From Fulvimonas sp. R45 (GTDB taxonomy: Bacteria; Pseudomonadota; Gammaproteobacteria; Xanthomonadales; Rhodanobacteraceae), in contig NZ_JASERU010000008.1 in NCBI RefSeq assembly GCF_030504985.1, positions 62,001 to 126,000 on the forward strand: a DNA stretch of 64,000 bases, in the 5' to 3' direction. The stretch's first letter is position 1. Each line of letters begins with the position of its first letter. A model generated the notes under the pieces. The model saw nothing but the letters and a program-made list of their open reading frames with translations. It made no database searches and had not been told where the DNA came from. A program made the translations under genes and the position numbers. Of the stretch, positions 42,672 through 52,142 are shown piece by piece.

Positions 42672-45600
42672 ATGAGACTTCAAGACCACATCGATTTCAC
42701 CACCCTGCAGTGGGTCAAGCCGGAGCTCGACGAGACGCTCGGGATCGCCCGCCAGGCGCTGGAGTCCTACGTCGACAACCCGGGCGACCGCGGTGTCATG
42801 CGCGCCTGCGCGGAACACCTGCACCAGGTGCAGGGCACGCTGCGCATGGTCGAGCTGTACGGCGCGGCGATGGTCGCCGAGGAGATGGAGGCGCTGGCCA
42901 GCGCACTGCTGGAAGGCCACGTGGCCCAGCGCGAGGAGGCCTACGCCGCCCTGATGCGCGGCCTGATGCAGCTGCCCGACTACCTCGAGCGCCTGTCCAG
43001 CGGCCACCGCGACGTGCCGGTGGTGCTGCTGCCGCTGCTCAACGAGCTGCGCGCCAGCCGCGCGCAGGAAGCATTGACCGAGGCGGCGCTGTTCACGCCC
43101 AACCTGGACGCTCCGCTGCCGCCGCAGGCGCCCGCCGCCGCCAGCGCGGCCGACGCCGCGCACCACCGCGGCGAGATCGCCGAGCTGCGCCTGCGCTTCC
43201 AGCAGCAGTTGCTGGCGTGGTTCCGGGGACAGGGCGCGCAGCAGCAGCTCGCCGGCATGCGCAACACCCTGCAGGCCATCGCCGCGCGCTGCGCCAGCGT
43301 GCCCGGCCGCCGCCTGTGGTGGATCGCCGCCGGCGTGCTGGAAGGCCTCGACCAGGGCATGCTCAAGAGCCAGGCCGGCGAAGTGCGCCAGCTGATCGGC
43401 AAGGTCGACCGCAGCATCCGCCAGCTGATCGAGCACGGCGAGGAAAGCCTGCGCGGCGGCGACGCCGACGACCTGGCCCGCAAGCTGCTCTACATCGTGG
43501 CGCAGGCCAAGCAGCGCAGCCCGCAGATGGCGCAGCTGGCGCAGGCCTACGGCCTCGACGGCCTGCTGCCCGACGCCGGCGAGCTGGAACACGCGCGCGG
43601 CTCGATGGCCGGCCACAACCGCGCCCTGCTGGACTCGGTGGCCAAGGCGCTGAAGGACGACCTGCTGCGGGTGAAGGACGCGCTCGACCTGTTCCTGCGC
43701 CAGCAGGACGCCGACCCGTCGCAGCTGGCCGGGCAGACCGAGGTGCTGGACCGTGTCGGCGACACCCTCGGCATGCTGGCGCTGGCGGTGCCGCGCCGGG
43801 TGGTGACCGAGCAGCGCCGCGTGCTGGCCGACATCGCCAGCCGGGTGCGTCCGGTCGACGAGGAGACCCTGCTCGACGTCGCCGGCGCGCTGCTCTACGT
43901 CGAGGCGTCGCTGGACGACCACATCGAGAGCCTCGGCGCCGAGGGCGGCCACGTCGACGAGGCCCCTGCCACGCTGCTGCCGCGCAGCGAAGCGCGCCAC
44001 ATTCTCGCCACCCTGATGCGCGAGGCGATCGCCAACACCGGCAAGGTGAAGGACGCCATCGTCGCCTTCGTGGAATCCGGCTGGCAGCACGCCCCGCTGG
44101 CCGACGCGCCGGCGCTGATGGACGAGGTGGCCGGCGCCATGCGCATGCTGTCCTCGCCCCGGCCGGGGCAGATCGCCGAGGGCATCGGCCGTTTCGTCGG
44201 CAACGAGCTGCTGGCCGACCAGCGCGTGCCCAGCAGCACGCAGATGGACCAGCTCGCCGACGCGCTCGCCGCGCTGGAGTATTACCTCGAGGCCGCGCGC
44301 GAGCACCGCGGCGGCCTGGAACACATCCTCGACGTGGCCGAACACAGCCTGGGCGAACTGGGCTACTGGCCGCCACCTGCGGCGCGCGAGCCGGCCGAGC
44401 CCCTGGCCGCGTACGAGCCGGCGCCCGCGGCGCCGGCGCCGGCCGAGACGCCCGCGTTGTCCGAGACGGTCAGCCTGGCCGACGGCCTCGACCCCAGCGC
44501 GCTGTTCCTCGGCGACAGCCGCACGCCGGAACCCGAATCGCACGACGTCGCCGGCCTGCACCTGGTCGAGACCGAGGCGCTGGCGCCGCCATCCGCGGCC
44601 GCCGCGGAGCCGGACGACTGGGTCGAGATCGAGGAGGAAGTCGTCGAGCAGGTGCCCGCCGCCGACCCGCTGGCCGCGCAGGCCGGCTTCCAGTCCGGCA
44701 CCGACGGCATCGACGACGAGATCCGCGAAATCTTCCTGGAGGAAATGCAGGAGGAGATCGCCAACCTCGAGTCCAGCGAGAAGGCATGGCTCGCCGCCCC
44801 CGAACAGCTCGCCCTGCTCACCCCGGTGCGCCGCTCGTTCCATACCCTCAAGGGTTCCGGCCGCCTGGTCGGCGCCAGCGTGCTGGGCGAGTTCTCCTGG
44901 AAGGTGGAGGACATGCTCAACCGCGCGCTGGACGGCAGCATCGCGCCGCACGAAGGCGTGCAGGCGCTGGTGCGCCATGCCATCGCGGCGCTGCCCCAGT
45001 TGCTGGCGGCGCTGAAGGGCGAGGGCACTCCCGCCGCGCCGCTCGGCGCGATCATGGAAACCGCCGAGCGCGTGGCCAGGGGCCATGCCGAGGCGCGGGT
45101 GGAGGACCTCGCCGGCGCGTTGCAGACCGTGCGCCGCACGGTCAAGCGCCGCGTGCCGCGCGTGCAGGCGGCCGCCGACGCGGTGCCGGCCGCCAGCCTC
45201 GCCTCGATCGAGACCACGCCGTACGACGACGTGCCGTTCGCGACCGAGGCGCTGCCCGGCCCGGCGCTGCCGCCGGTGGACCCGGTGCTGCTGGAAATCC
45301 TGCGCAGCGAAGTGGCCCAGTACCTGCAGACCATCCGCGCCGCGGTGGCCCGCGCCGCCGGCGAACTGCCGGTGGACGACGGCCTGCTGCGCGCCGTGCA
45401 CACCCTGCATGGCGCCATCGCGATGGTCGACATCCCGCTGCTGACCCAGCTGCTGTCGCCGCTGGAAAGCCTGCTCAAGCGCCTGCGCGGCGCCGGCCAC
45501 GCGCTGTCGCCCGAAGGGGTGAGCCTGCTGGGCCAGAGCGCCGACGTGGTCGACCGCGTGATGGCGCAGTTCGATGCCGAGCGACCGGAGCTGCCGTCGG

Positions 45601-48600
45601 TCGACGCGTTGATCGCCCGCCTCGTCGAACTGCGCGACCGCGAACCGGAGCCGCAGGTGGCGCACGCGGTGTTCGGCCCGCACGAACCCGACGCCGACGC
45701 CGAGGCGGCGCCGGCCACGGCGGACGCCGGTCCGGCCGCGGAAGGCGGGCCGGTGGACGAGGCGGAGCCGGCCATCGAGGCCGAAGCGCACGCGCCGCCC
45801 ACCGCGGCCCCCGCCACCAGCGAGGAGGATGCGGCCTTCGCCGCGCTGCTCGCCAGCATGCACGAGTCGCTGGACACGGAACCGGTCGTGCCCGCCGCAC
45901 CGGCGGAAGCCACCGCGCCGGACATGTCGCCGGCGGCGGACGCACCGGAACCGGCCGAAGGCATCGCCGGCGATGCGGACCTGCCGCACGCCGTCGCCGA
46001 CACCCGCCACGACGATGCGGAAGCCGTGTTCCATCCGGAGCCGGCCGCAGACGAGCCCGCGGCCGCCCTTGCCCACGACGCGGACGAGCACGAGGCCGAA
46101 GCGGCACCGCCGCCCGCGGACGACGACGTCGCCTCGGCGGCGGACGAAGCCGCGGCTTCGGCGGGGGCGCCGGTCGCGCCGGCTGCCGTCGAGGCTGCGC
46201 CGGCCGATCCGGAACCGTGGTTGGAGGCCGCCCCGGCCATCGCCGGTCCGCCCGTCGCCGCGGCGCCTTCCGTCGCCCCGGTCGCGCTGCCGCCGGAGCA
46301 CGGCGCCGAGGCCGACTTCAGCCACGTGGATCCCGACCTGCTGGAGGTGTTCGGCGAAGAGGCGCACGAGATCCTCGACCAGGCCGACGGCGTGCTGGCG
46401 CAATGGCACGCCGAGCCGCACGAGTCGGCGCACGTGGCCAGCCTGCTGCGCGCCCTGCACACGCTCAAGGGCGGCGCGCGCATCGCCGGCCTGGCGCCGG
46501 TGGGCGACCTCGCCCACGCCATCGAGACGGTGCTGGAGCACCCGCCCGAGGCGGGCTCGGCCGAGTCGATGTCGCTGATCGCCACGCTGGAAGCCGCCTT
46601 CGACCGCCTGCACGGCCTCGTGCAGCGGGTGACCCGCGGCCAGTCCATCGTCTACCCGCAGGCGCTGATCGAGCACCTGCAGTCGTGGTCGGGCCATGCG
46701 CCCGCGGTCCCCGAAGGCGGCGCGCCCGTCGCCGCACCGGAAGCGGAACTGCCCGCGCTGCTGCCCGACGAGCCGGCGTCGCACGAACAGGCCGGCGCGC
46801 CGCAGGAACAGATCCGCGTCCGCGCGGAACTGCTCGACAGCCTGGTGAACCACGCTGGCGAGGTGGCGATCTACCGCTCGCGCCTGGAACAGCAGGTGGC
46901 CGGCTACCGCTTCAACCTGGTCGAGCTGGACTCCACCGTGCAGCGCCTGCGCAGCCAGCTGCGCATGCTGGAGATCGAGACCGAGGCGCAGATCATCGCG
47001 CGCTACCAGCGCGAGCACCGCGAAGCCGGCATGGCCGTGTTCGACCCGCTGGAGCTGGACCGCTTCTCGCAGCTGCAGCAGTACTCGCGCGCGCTGGCCG
47101 AGTCGGTGTCCGACCTGGTGTCGATCCAGAGCATGCTGGACGAACTGACCCGTCAGGCCGAGACGCTGCTGATCCAGCAGTCGCGGGTGAGCTCGGAGCT
47201 GCAGGACGGCCTGCTGCGCACGCGCATGCTGCCGTTCGACACGATGGTGCCGAACCTGCGCCGCACGTTGCGCCAGGCCGCGCAGGAAGAGGGCAAGCAC
47301 GCCCAGCTCTACGTGGAAGGCGCGCACGGCGAAATGGACCGCAACCTGCTCGACCGCATCAAGGCGCCGTTCGAGCACATGCTGCGCAACGCGGTGGCGC
47401 ACGGCATCGAGTCGCCGGACGAGCGCCGCAAGGCGGGCAAGCCGGCCGAGGGTTCGGTGCGCATCCGCGTGGCGCGCGAGGCCACCGAGGTGGTGGTGCG
47501 CGTCAGCGACGACGGCCGCGGCCTCGACCGCGAGGCGATCCGCGCCCGCGCGATCGAGCGCGGCCTGCTGCGCGCGGACGCCCGCCCCGGCGACGAGCAA
47601 CTGCTCGGCCTGATCACCCAGCCCGGCTTCTCCACCGCCAGCACGGTCACCCAGCTGGCCGGCCGCGGCGTGGGCATGGACGTGGTGGCCAACGAGATCA
47701 AGCAGCTCGGCGGCTCGCTCGCGATCGACTCGCAGCCGGGCAGGGGCACCACCTTCGTGCTGCGCCTGCCGTTCACCCTGGCGGTGACGCAGGCGATCCT
47801 GGTGCGCATCGGCGAGGCCACCTTCGCCATCCCGATGACCTCGGTGCAGGGCGTGGCGCGGATCGGGCCGGACGAACTGGCCCGCCGCATGGCCGAGCCG
47901 GACCCCTCGTTCGACTACAACGGCGAGCGCTACGGCATCCACGACCTGGCCGAGCTGCTCGGCCACGCCCCCGGCCATGCCTCCGACGAGGAGCAGCTGC
48001 CGCTGCTGCTGACCCGTTCCGGCGACCTGCGCGCGGCGATCCGCATCGACGCCGTGATCGGCTCGCGCGAGATCGTGGTCAAGTCGGTCGGCCCGCAGGT
48101 CAGCTCGGTGCCGGGCATCCTCGGCGCCACCATCATGGGCGACGGCTCGGTGCTGATCATTCTCGACCTGGCGCCGCTGGTCCGCCACGGCGTCAGCCGT
48201 CGCGAGCAGCGCCTGGCCGAGGGCCTCGAGGTCGTGCACATGCCGGCGGTCGAGGTGGAGCGCGTGCAGCCGCTGGTGATGGTGGTCGACGACTCCATCA
48301 CCATGCGCAAGGTCACTGGCCGCGTGCTGGAGCGCCACGAGTACGAGGTGGTCACCGCGAAGGACGGCGTCGACGCGCTGGAGAAGCTCAACGAACGCGT
48401 GCCCGACCTGATGCTGCTCGACATCGAGATGCCGCGCATGGACGGCTACGAGCTGGCCACCCACATGAAGGCCGACCCGCGCCTGCGCCACGTGCCGATC
48501 ATCATGATCACCTCGCGCACCGGCGAGAAGCACCGCCAGCGCGCGTTCGACATCGGGGTGGATCGCTACCTCGGCAAGCCCTACCAGGAAGCCGACCTGC

Positions 48601-48656
48601 TGGGGCAGATCGTCGAGGTGCTGGAACAACGACAGGCCATGGAAGCCGGACGATGA
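42672..48656 (+). CDS. chpA: Hybrid chemosensory histidine kinase ChpA (PilL)
   Basis: 1994 aa from the ATG at 42672 (GAGGGG upstream). The N-terminal 670 residues hold degenerate Hpt-like helical bundles (the first has HLHQVQGTL at about 49-57). Three later Hpt modules keep a histidine: H724 (HTLKGSG), H910 (HTLHG, the usual Lys replaced) and H1263 (HTLKGGA). An Ala/Pro/Glu-rich linker spans about 995-1210. Then come the dimerisation and HATPase domains (HMLRNAVAHGIE near 1569, DDGRG, GRGVGMDVV), a CheW-like domain (about 1700-1840) and a receiver domain (VVDDS, MLLDIEMPRMDG, LGKPY). It phosphorylates PilG and PilH. Confidence 0.96.
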   Translation: MRLQDHIDFTTLQWVKPELDETLGIARQALESYVDNPGDRGVMRACAEHLHQVQGTLRMVELYGAAMVAEEMEALASALLEGHVAQREEAYAALMRGLMQLPDYLERLSSGHRDVPVVLLPLLNELRASRAQEALTEAALFTPNLDAPLPPQAPAAASAADAAHHRGEIAELRLRFQQQLLAWFRGQGAQQQLAGMRNTLQAIAARCASVPGRRLWWIAAGVLEGLDQGMLKSQAGEVRQLIGKVDRSIRQLIEHGEESLRGGDADDLARKLLYIVAQAKQRSPQMAQLAQAYGLDGLLPDAGELEHARGSMAGHNRALLDSVAKALKDDLLRVKDALDLFLRQQDADPSQLAGQTEVLDRVGDTLGMLALAVPRRVVTEQRRVLADIASRVRPVDEETLLDVAGALLYVEASLDDHIESLGAEGGHVDEAPATLLPRSEARHILATLMREAIANTGKVKDAIVAFVESGWQHAPLADAPALMDEVAGAMRMLSSPRPGQIAEGIGRFVGNELLADQRVPSSTQMDQLADALAALEYYLEAAREHRGGLEHILDVAEHSLGELGYWPPPAAREPAEPLAAYEPAPAAPAPAETPALSETVSLADGLDPSALFLGDSRTPEPESHDVAGLHLVETEALAPPSAAAAEPDDWVEIEEEVVEQVPAADPLAAQAGFQSGTDGIDDEIREIFLEEMQEEIANLESSEKAWLAAPEQLALLTPVRRSFHTLKGSGRLVGASVLGEFSWKVEDMLNRALDGSIAPHEGVQALVRHAIAALPQLLAALKGEGTPAAPLGAIMETAERVARGHAEARVEDLAGALQTVRRTVKRRVPRVQAAADAVPAASLASIETTPYDDVPFATEALPGPALPPVDPVLLEILRSEVAQYLQTIRAAVARAAGELPVDDGLLRAVHTLHGAIAMVDIPLLTQLLSPLESLLKRLRGAGHALSPEGVSLLGQSADVVDRVMAQFDAERPELPSVDALIARLVELRDREPEPQVAHAVFGPHEPDADAEAAPATADAGPAAEGGPVDEAEPAIEAEAHAPPTAAPATSEEDAAFAALLASMHESLDTEPVVPAAPAEATAPDMSPAADAPEPAEGIAGDADLPHAVADTRHDDAEAVFHPEPAADEPAAALAHDADEHEAEAAPPPADDDVASAADEAAASAGAPVAPAAVEAAPADPEPWLEAAPAIAGPPVAAAPSVAPVALPPEHGAEADFSHVDPDLLEVFGEEAHEILDQADGVLAQWHAEPHESAHVASLLRALHTLKGGARIAGLAPVGDLAHAIETVLEHPPEAGSAESMSLIATLEAAFDRLHGLVQRVTRGQSIVYPQALIEHLQSWSGHAPAVPEGGAPVAAPEAELPALLPDEPASHEQAGAPQEQIRVRAELLDSLVNHAGEVAIYRSRLEQQVAGYRFNLVELDSTVQRLRSQLRMLEIETEAQIIARYQREHREAGMAVFDPLELDRFSQLQQYSRALAESVSDLVSIQSMLDELTRQAETLLIQQSRVSSELQDGLLRTRMLPFDTMVPNLRRTLRQAAQEEGKHAQLYVEGAHGEMDRNLLDRIKAPFEHMLRNAVAHGIESPDERRKAGKPAEGSVRIRVAREATEVVVRVSDDGRGLDREAIRARAIERGLLRADARPGDEQLLGLITQPGFSTASTVTQLAGRGVGMDVVANEIKQLGGSLAIDSQPGRGTTFVLRLPFTLAVTQAILVRIGEATFAIPMTSVQGVARIGPDELARRMAEPDPSFDYNGERYGIHDLAELLGHAPGHASDEEQLPLLLTRSGDLRAAIRIDAVIGSREIVVKSVGPQVSSVPGILGATIMGDGSVLIILDLAPLVRHGVSRREQRLAEGLEVVHMPAVEVERVQPLVMVVDDSITMRKVTGRVLERHEYEVVTAKDGVDALEKLNERVPDLMLLDIEMPRMDGYELATHMKADPRLRHVPIIMITSRTGEKHRQRAFDIGVDRYLGKPYQEADLLGQIVEVLEQRQAMEAGR

Positions 48657-50332
48657 ACGAACCGACCCGTACCGCCGTCGCCCTGCTGTTCGACGATGCC
48701 GACCTGGGCGGCCAGCTACGGGCCGCGCTGGGCGAACGCGGCGCCCGCATCGTGCACGAGGGTGCGCTGGACGGCTTCGACCCGGCGCGCCTGGCCGAGG
48801 CCGACGCCGACGTGGTGGTGGTGAGCCTGGACGACGAATCCGGCGACGACGCGCTCGACCGCCTTTCCGCCATGTTCGACGGCGACCGGCCGCGGGTGGT
48901 TTTCAACGACGCCGGAGCCAGCCGCGGCCTCGACGGCTGGGATCGGGCGCGCTGGGCGCGCCACCTCGCCGCCAAGGTGCTGGCGCAGGGCGATGTCGAC
49001 CCGCCGCGGCCGCAGGACGCGCGCGCGGTCGAGGTGGAAACGGCGGCGCCTGCTTCGGCGCCGGTCGAACCGGTGGCCGTGGCCGCGTCTCCGGTGGCCG
49101 CGGCATTCGGCGACGAGCCCGTCATGGACGAATCGGCGCTGCCGCACGACGAGGTGCCGCCGGAGCAGGCCGCCGCCGAATCGGAAACGTTGGCCGCCGA
49201 GCTGGAAGCGTTGCTCGCCGCCGATGCGCCGATCGAGCCGGAGCAGGAAGCCAGCGGCCCCGGCCTCAAGTTCGTCGAGGATGCCGCGCTGCCGCCGCTG
49301 TTCGACGGCGACTTCGCCGCATCCGCCATCGCAGAGGACGCCGCCGGCTACACCGCCGCCGATGCCGCCGCCCTGGACGCCGGCGAGGCCATGCCGGTCG
49401 CGCCGGTGCCCGCCGCCGGCTTCCGCACGGACCACCTGTCGCTGGCCGAGCCGGACGATGGAGCCGCCGCGCCCGTCGCCGCCCCGGCGCATGCCGCGCC
49501 GACGCCGCCCGCCGCGCCGTCCTGGGCGCTGCTGGACGACGACGCGCCGGTGGCGCCGTCGCCGTCGCGGCCGGCGCCGGACGACTTCGGCATCCAGAAG
49601 ATGAGCGCCGCCGATTTCCTCGCGCCCGAGGCGGGCGACGGCGACGCCTCGCCGATCGAGCCCGGCCTGAGCCTGGAACTGGTTTCCCTCGAGGAGGCCA
49701 TCGCGCCGCAGGACTACGTTCCCCACGAGATGATGCTGGACGACCTGGGCGCCGCGCTGGGACGCCTGGTGGTGCTCGGCGCCACCACCGAGGGCACCGC
49801 CTCGGTGTGCGCGTTCCTGTCCGCCTTGCCGGCCGGGCTGCGCGCCACCGTGCTGCATACCCAGCACCTGGCCGGCAAGCCGGCCGACGGGCTGGTCGAG
49901 TATTTCGCCGAACATTGCGCATTGCCCGTGCGGCAGGCGCGCTCCGGCATGCGCGCCCGCGTCGGCGAGGTGCTGGTGGTGCCCACCGACCAGCAGGTGC
50001 GCCTGCTGCGCGACGGCAGCGTGGACCTGCAACCGGTGGGCGAGCATGCCGCGCACGCGCCCTCGATCGACGCCAGCTTCACCATGGCCGCCAACGTGTT
50101 CGGCCGCGACGCGCTGGCCATCGTGTTCGCCGGCAGCTCCACCGACGCGGTGGGCGGTTGCCAGGCCATCCACGACCGCGGCGGGCGGGTGTGGGTGGAA
50201 AACTCGCCCGGCGAGCACTACGACGACATGGTCGGCGGCGTGATGGCCGAACGCCTGTCCCAGTTTTCCGGCACGCCGCACGAGCTGGCGGCGCGCCTGG
50301 CCGAAGAGTTCCAGACGGAAGGTCGTCGATGA
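48653..50332 (+). CDS. CheB-like protein (ChpB position) with an altered catalytic site
   Basis: 559 aa, overlapping the chpA stop (ATGA). Residues 1-110 resemble a receiver fold, but the acceptor region reads VVVVSLDDESGDD. A long acidic, Ala/Pro-rich linker spans about 115-365, and a CheB methylesterase-like domain about 372-545. Of the CheB triad, His405 (HTQH) and Asp498 (GSSTDAVGG) are retained, but the nucleophile loop reads G-A-T378-T-E-G-T where active enzymes have GASTGGT. So Ser is Thr and a Gly is Glu. It may be inactive or regulatory. Position matches chpB of Pseudomonas. Confidence 0.85.
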   Translation: MNEPTRTAVALLFDDADLGGQLRAALGERGARIVHEGALDGFDPARLAEADADVVVVSLDDESGDDALDRLSAMFDGDRPRVVFNDAGASRGLDGWDRARWARHLAAKVLAQGDVDPPRPQDARAVEVETAAPASAPVEPVAVAASPVAAAFGDEPVMDESALPHDEVPPEQAAAESETLAAELEALLAADAPIEPEQEASGPGLKFVEDAALPPLFDGDFAASAIAEDAAGYTAADAAALDAGEAMPVAPVPAAGFRTDHLSLAEPDDGAAAPVAAPAHAAPTPPAAPSWALLDDDAPVAPSPSRPAPDDFGIQKMSAADFLAPEAGDGDASPIEPGLSLELVSLEEAIAPQDYVPHEMMLDDLGAALGRLVVLGATTEGTASVCAFLSALPAGLRATVLHTQHLAGKPADGLVEYFAEHCALPVRQARSGMRARVGEVLVVPTDQQVRLLRDGSVDLQPVGEHAAHAPSIDASFTMAANVFGRDALAIVFAGSSTDAVGGCQAIHDRGGRVWVENSPGEHYDDMVGGVMAERLSQFSGTPHELAARLAEEFQTEGRR

Positions 50333-50820
50333 GCGAACAAGAACTGCCGCGCGAGATCCGCTGCGTGCTGGTGCCGGTGGGCAACCTGCGCCTGCTGCTG
50401 CCCAACGCCACCGTGGCCGAGGTGATCACCCTGCCCACGCCTGAGCCCGTCGACGGCGCGCCGGAGTGGCTGCTGGGCCGCATCGCCTGGCGCGGCTGGC
50501 GCGTGCCGCTGGTGTCCTTCACCCGGCTCGCCGGCGCGCAGGAGGGCGATGCCGACCTGGCCATGCGCGTGGCCGTGCTGAAGGCGCTGGGGGGCAACCC
50601 GCAGCTGCCCTTCGTGGCCGTGCTGACCCAGGGCTTCCCGCGCCTGACCACGCTCAACGCCGAGCTGGTCATCCCCACCCACGACGGCGCCCCGCTGCCC
50701 GCGGGCGTGAAGGCGCAGGTGCTGGTGCGCGACGACATGGCGGTGATCCCCGACCTGGAAGGCATCGAGGCCGAGCTGGCCGACCTGCTGGGGCTGGACG
50801 AGCAGGCCGGCGCCGCCTGA
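50329..50820 (+). CDS. chpC: CheW-like protein ChpC
   Basis: 163 aa. The start overlaps the previous stop. CheW-type fold: IRCVLVPVGNLRLLLPNATVAEVI, then PEWLLGRIAWRGWRVPLVSF. It lacks some of the surface residues of PilI. In Pseudomonas ChpC is an accessory coupling protein that links other receptors to ChpA. It is the last gene of the pilGHIJ-chp operon; a GAGCCT hairpin begins at the next base. Confidence 0.88.
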   Translation: MSEQELPREIRCVLVPVGNLRLLLPNATVAEVITLPTPEPVDGAPEWLLGRIAWRGWRVPLVSFTRLAGAQEGDADLAMRVAVLKALGGNPQLPFVAVLTQGFPRLTTLNAELVIPTHDGAPLPAGVKAQVLVRDDMAVIPDLEGIEAELADLLGLDEQAGAA

Positions 50821-50838
50821 GAGCCTTTGAACAGGCTC
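50821..50838. repeat. Mini GTTCA-type hairpin after chpC
   Basis: GAGCCT-ttgaac-AGGCTC starts at the base after the chpC stop. It looks like a collapsed version of the 32379-32430 element, keeping the outer ends GAGCCT and GAACAGGCTC. It may serve as the operon terminator. Confidence 0.6.
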
Positions 50839-50920
50839 CGAGCCGATATCGGCGAAGGACCGCTTCCGCGCACCGGTGTGGCGCGAAGCACGGATGGCGG
50901 ATGCGCGAAAGCGCGCAGCC

Positions 50921-51658
50921 CTACTGGAAATCCCCGTGCAGCGCCTGCAAGGCCGCCAGCGCGGCCAGCCCGGCGGTCTCGGTGCGCAGGATGCGCGGGC
51001 CCAGGCGCAGGCCGGCGAAGCCGGCGACCTGCAGCGCGGCGACGTCGCGTTCGCCCAGGCCGCCTTCCGGTCCCACCACCAGCAGGCCGCCGCCGGCGCC
51101 GAAGCGCAGCGCGCCCGGTTGCCGCGTGGCCTCGGGCAGCAGGGCCAGGCGCAGGGCGCCGTCGCCGGGCAGCCCGTCCAGCCAGGCCTGCAGCGGCTGG
51201 GCGGCCTCCACCGCCGGGACGCGGACGCGGCCGCTCTGCTCGCAGGCGCTGGCGACCACCGCGCGCCAATGGGCCAGGCGTTTTTCCGCGCGGGCGGGGT
51301 CGAGCTTCACTTCGGAACGCTCGGTGAGCAGCGGCACGATGCGCGCCACGCCCAGCTCGGTGGCCTTCTGCACGATCAGGTCCATCTTCTCGCCGCGTGC
51401 CACGCCCTGGGCCAGGGTCAGCCGCAGCGGGGATTCGTTGTCGCGCGGGCAGGCACGTTCGACCCGTGCCGCGACCTCGCGCTTGCCGACGGCGAGCAGG
51501 ATCGCCTCGTAGTCGCAGCCATCGCCGTTGAACAGCACCAGCGGATCGCCGGCGGCCATGCGCAGCACGCGCGCCACGTGCTCGGCGGCCTGGGCGGGCA
51601 GCGCCAGTTCGGCGCCGGCGGCGAGCGGCTGGTCGACGTGGATGCGGATGGTGCGCAT
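50921..51658 (-). CDS. rsmE: 16S rRNA m3U1498 methyltransferase RsmE
   Basis: 245 aa. An N-terminal PUA-like domain (about 1-70, AAEHVARVLRMAAGD) precedes a SPOUT-fold methyltransferase with a deep knot. Motifs include QGVARGEKMDLIVQKATELGVARIVPLLTERS, LLVVGPEGGLGERDV and LGPRILRTETAGLAAL, all diagnostic of RsmE. It methylates U1498 of 16S rRNA. TATGCT at 51692-51687 is a plausible -10 box. Confidence 0.97.
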   Translation of the reverse strand: MRTIRIHVDQPLAAGAELALPAQAAEHVARVLRMAAGDPLVLFNGDGCDYEAILLAVGKREVAARVERACPRDNESPLRLTLAQGVARGEKMDLIVQKATELGVARIVPLLTERSEVKLDPARAEKRLAHWRAVVASACEQSGRVRVPAVEAAQPLQAWLDGLPGDGALRLALLPEATRQPGALRFGAGGGLLVVGPEGGLGERDVAALQVAGFAGLRLGPRILRTETAGLAALAALQALHGDFQ

Positions 51659-51811
51659 GGAACGGCCGGATCGGTGCGGGCTCTCCAGCATAGCGCGCCG
51701 CACCGGCCGGACGCGCGCAGCGCCACCACTTGCACCGCCCGGCGTGCGGGCGGAGGATGGCGCCGTCATCGTGCGCGCTCGCCGCCTTCCCCATCGCGAG
51801 CGGGAGGTCCC

Positions 51812-52138
51812 ATGCCCAGATTCGCATCCGCATCCCTGCTGCTGGCGGCGGGTTTCGCCGCGAGCGTCGCTTCGGCGCAGGACATGCCGCAACAGGCCAG
51901 CGGCCATGCCGCCGCGCTCCAGACCAGGCCGGCGCATAGGGGCGGAACGGCAGGATCGCGGCCGGGCGACCGCAACTGCCTGCGCGACACCGGCAGCCTG
52001 ATCCCGGCCAGGCCCGGCCACTGCCTGCCGGTGGCGGGCCGCAGCTACAGCCAGGACGACCTGCGCCGCACCGGCCAGACCGATACCGCGGCCGCGCTGG
52101 GCCAGCTCGACCCCAGCATCGCCGTGCACGGTCACTGA
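51812..52138 (+). CDS. Small exported protein of unknown function
   Basis: 108 aa, start supported by GGGAGG. The signal peptide (LLLAAGFAASVASA-QD) is clear. The mature chain is about 85 residues, polar, with two cysteines (in DRNCLRDTGSLI and GHCLPVAGRSYSQDDL) that could form one disulfide. The end, DDLRRTGQTDTAAALGQLDPSI, is a pattern seen in small exported proteins of this group, but I cannot name a family. The stop is five bases from the MITE-like element. Confidence 0.65.
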   Translation: MPRFASASLLLAAGFAASVASAQDMPQQASGHAAALQTRPAHRGGTAGSRPGDRNCLRDTGSLIPARPGHCLPVAGRSYSQDDLRRTGQTDTAAALGQLDPSIAVHGH

Positions 52139-52142
52139 GGGT

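Noticed and set aside
42600-48629. A minus-strand open frame of about 2000 codons opposite chpA
   Set aside because: It mirrors chpA codon for codon, has His/Gln/Val/Arg-rich composition typical of antisense of GC-rich genes, and shows no domain. Similar long antisense frames opposite pilQ, the RND pump and tesA-ybbP were dropped for the same reason.
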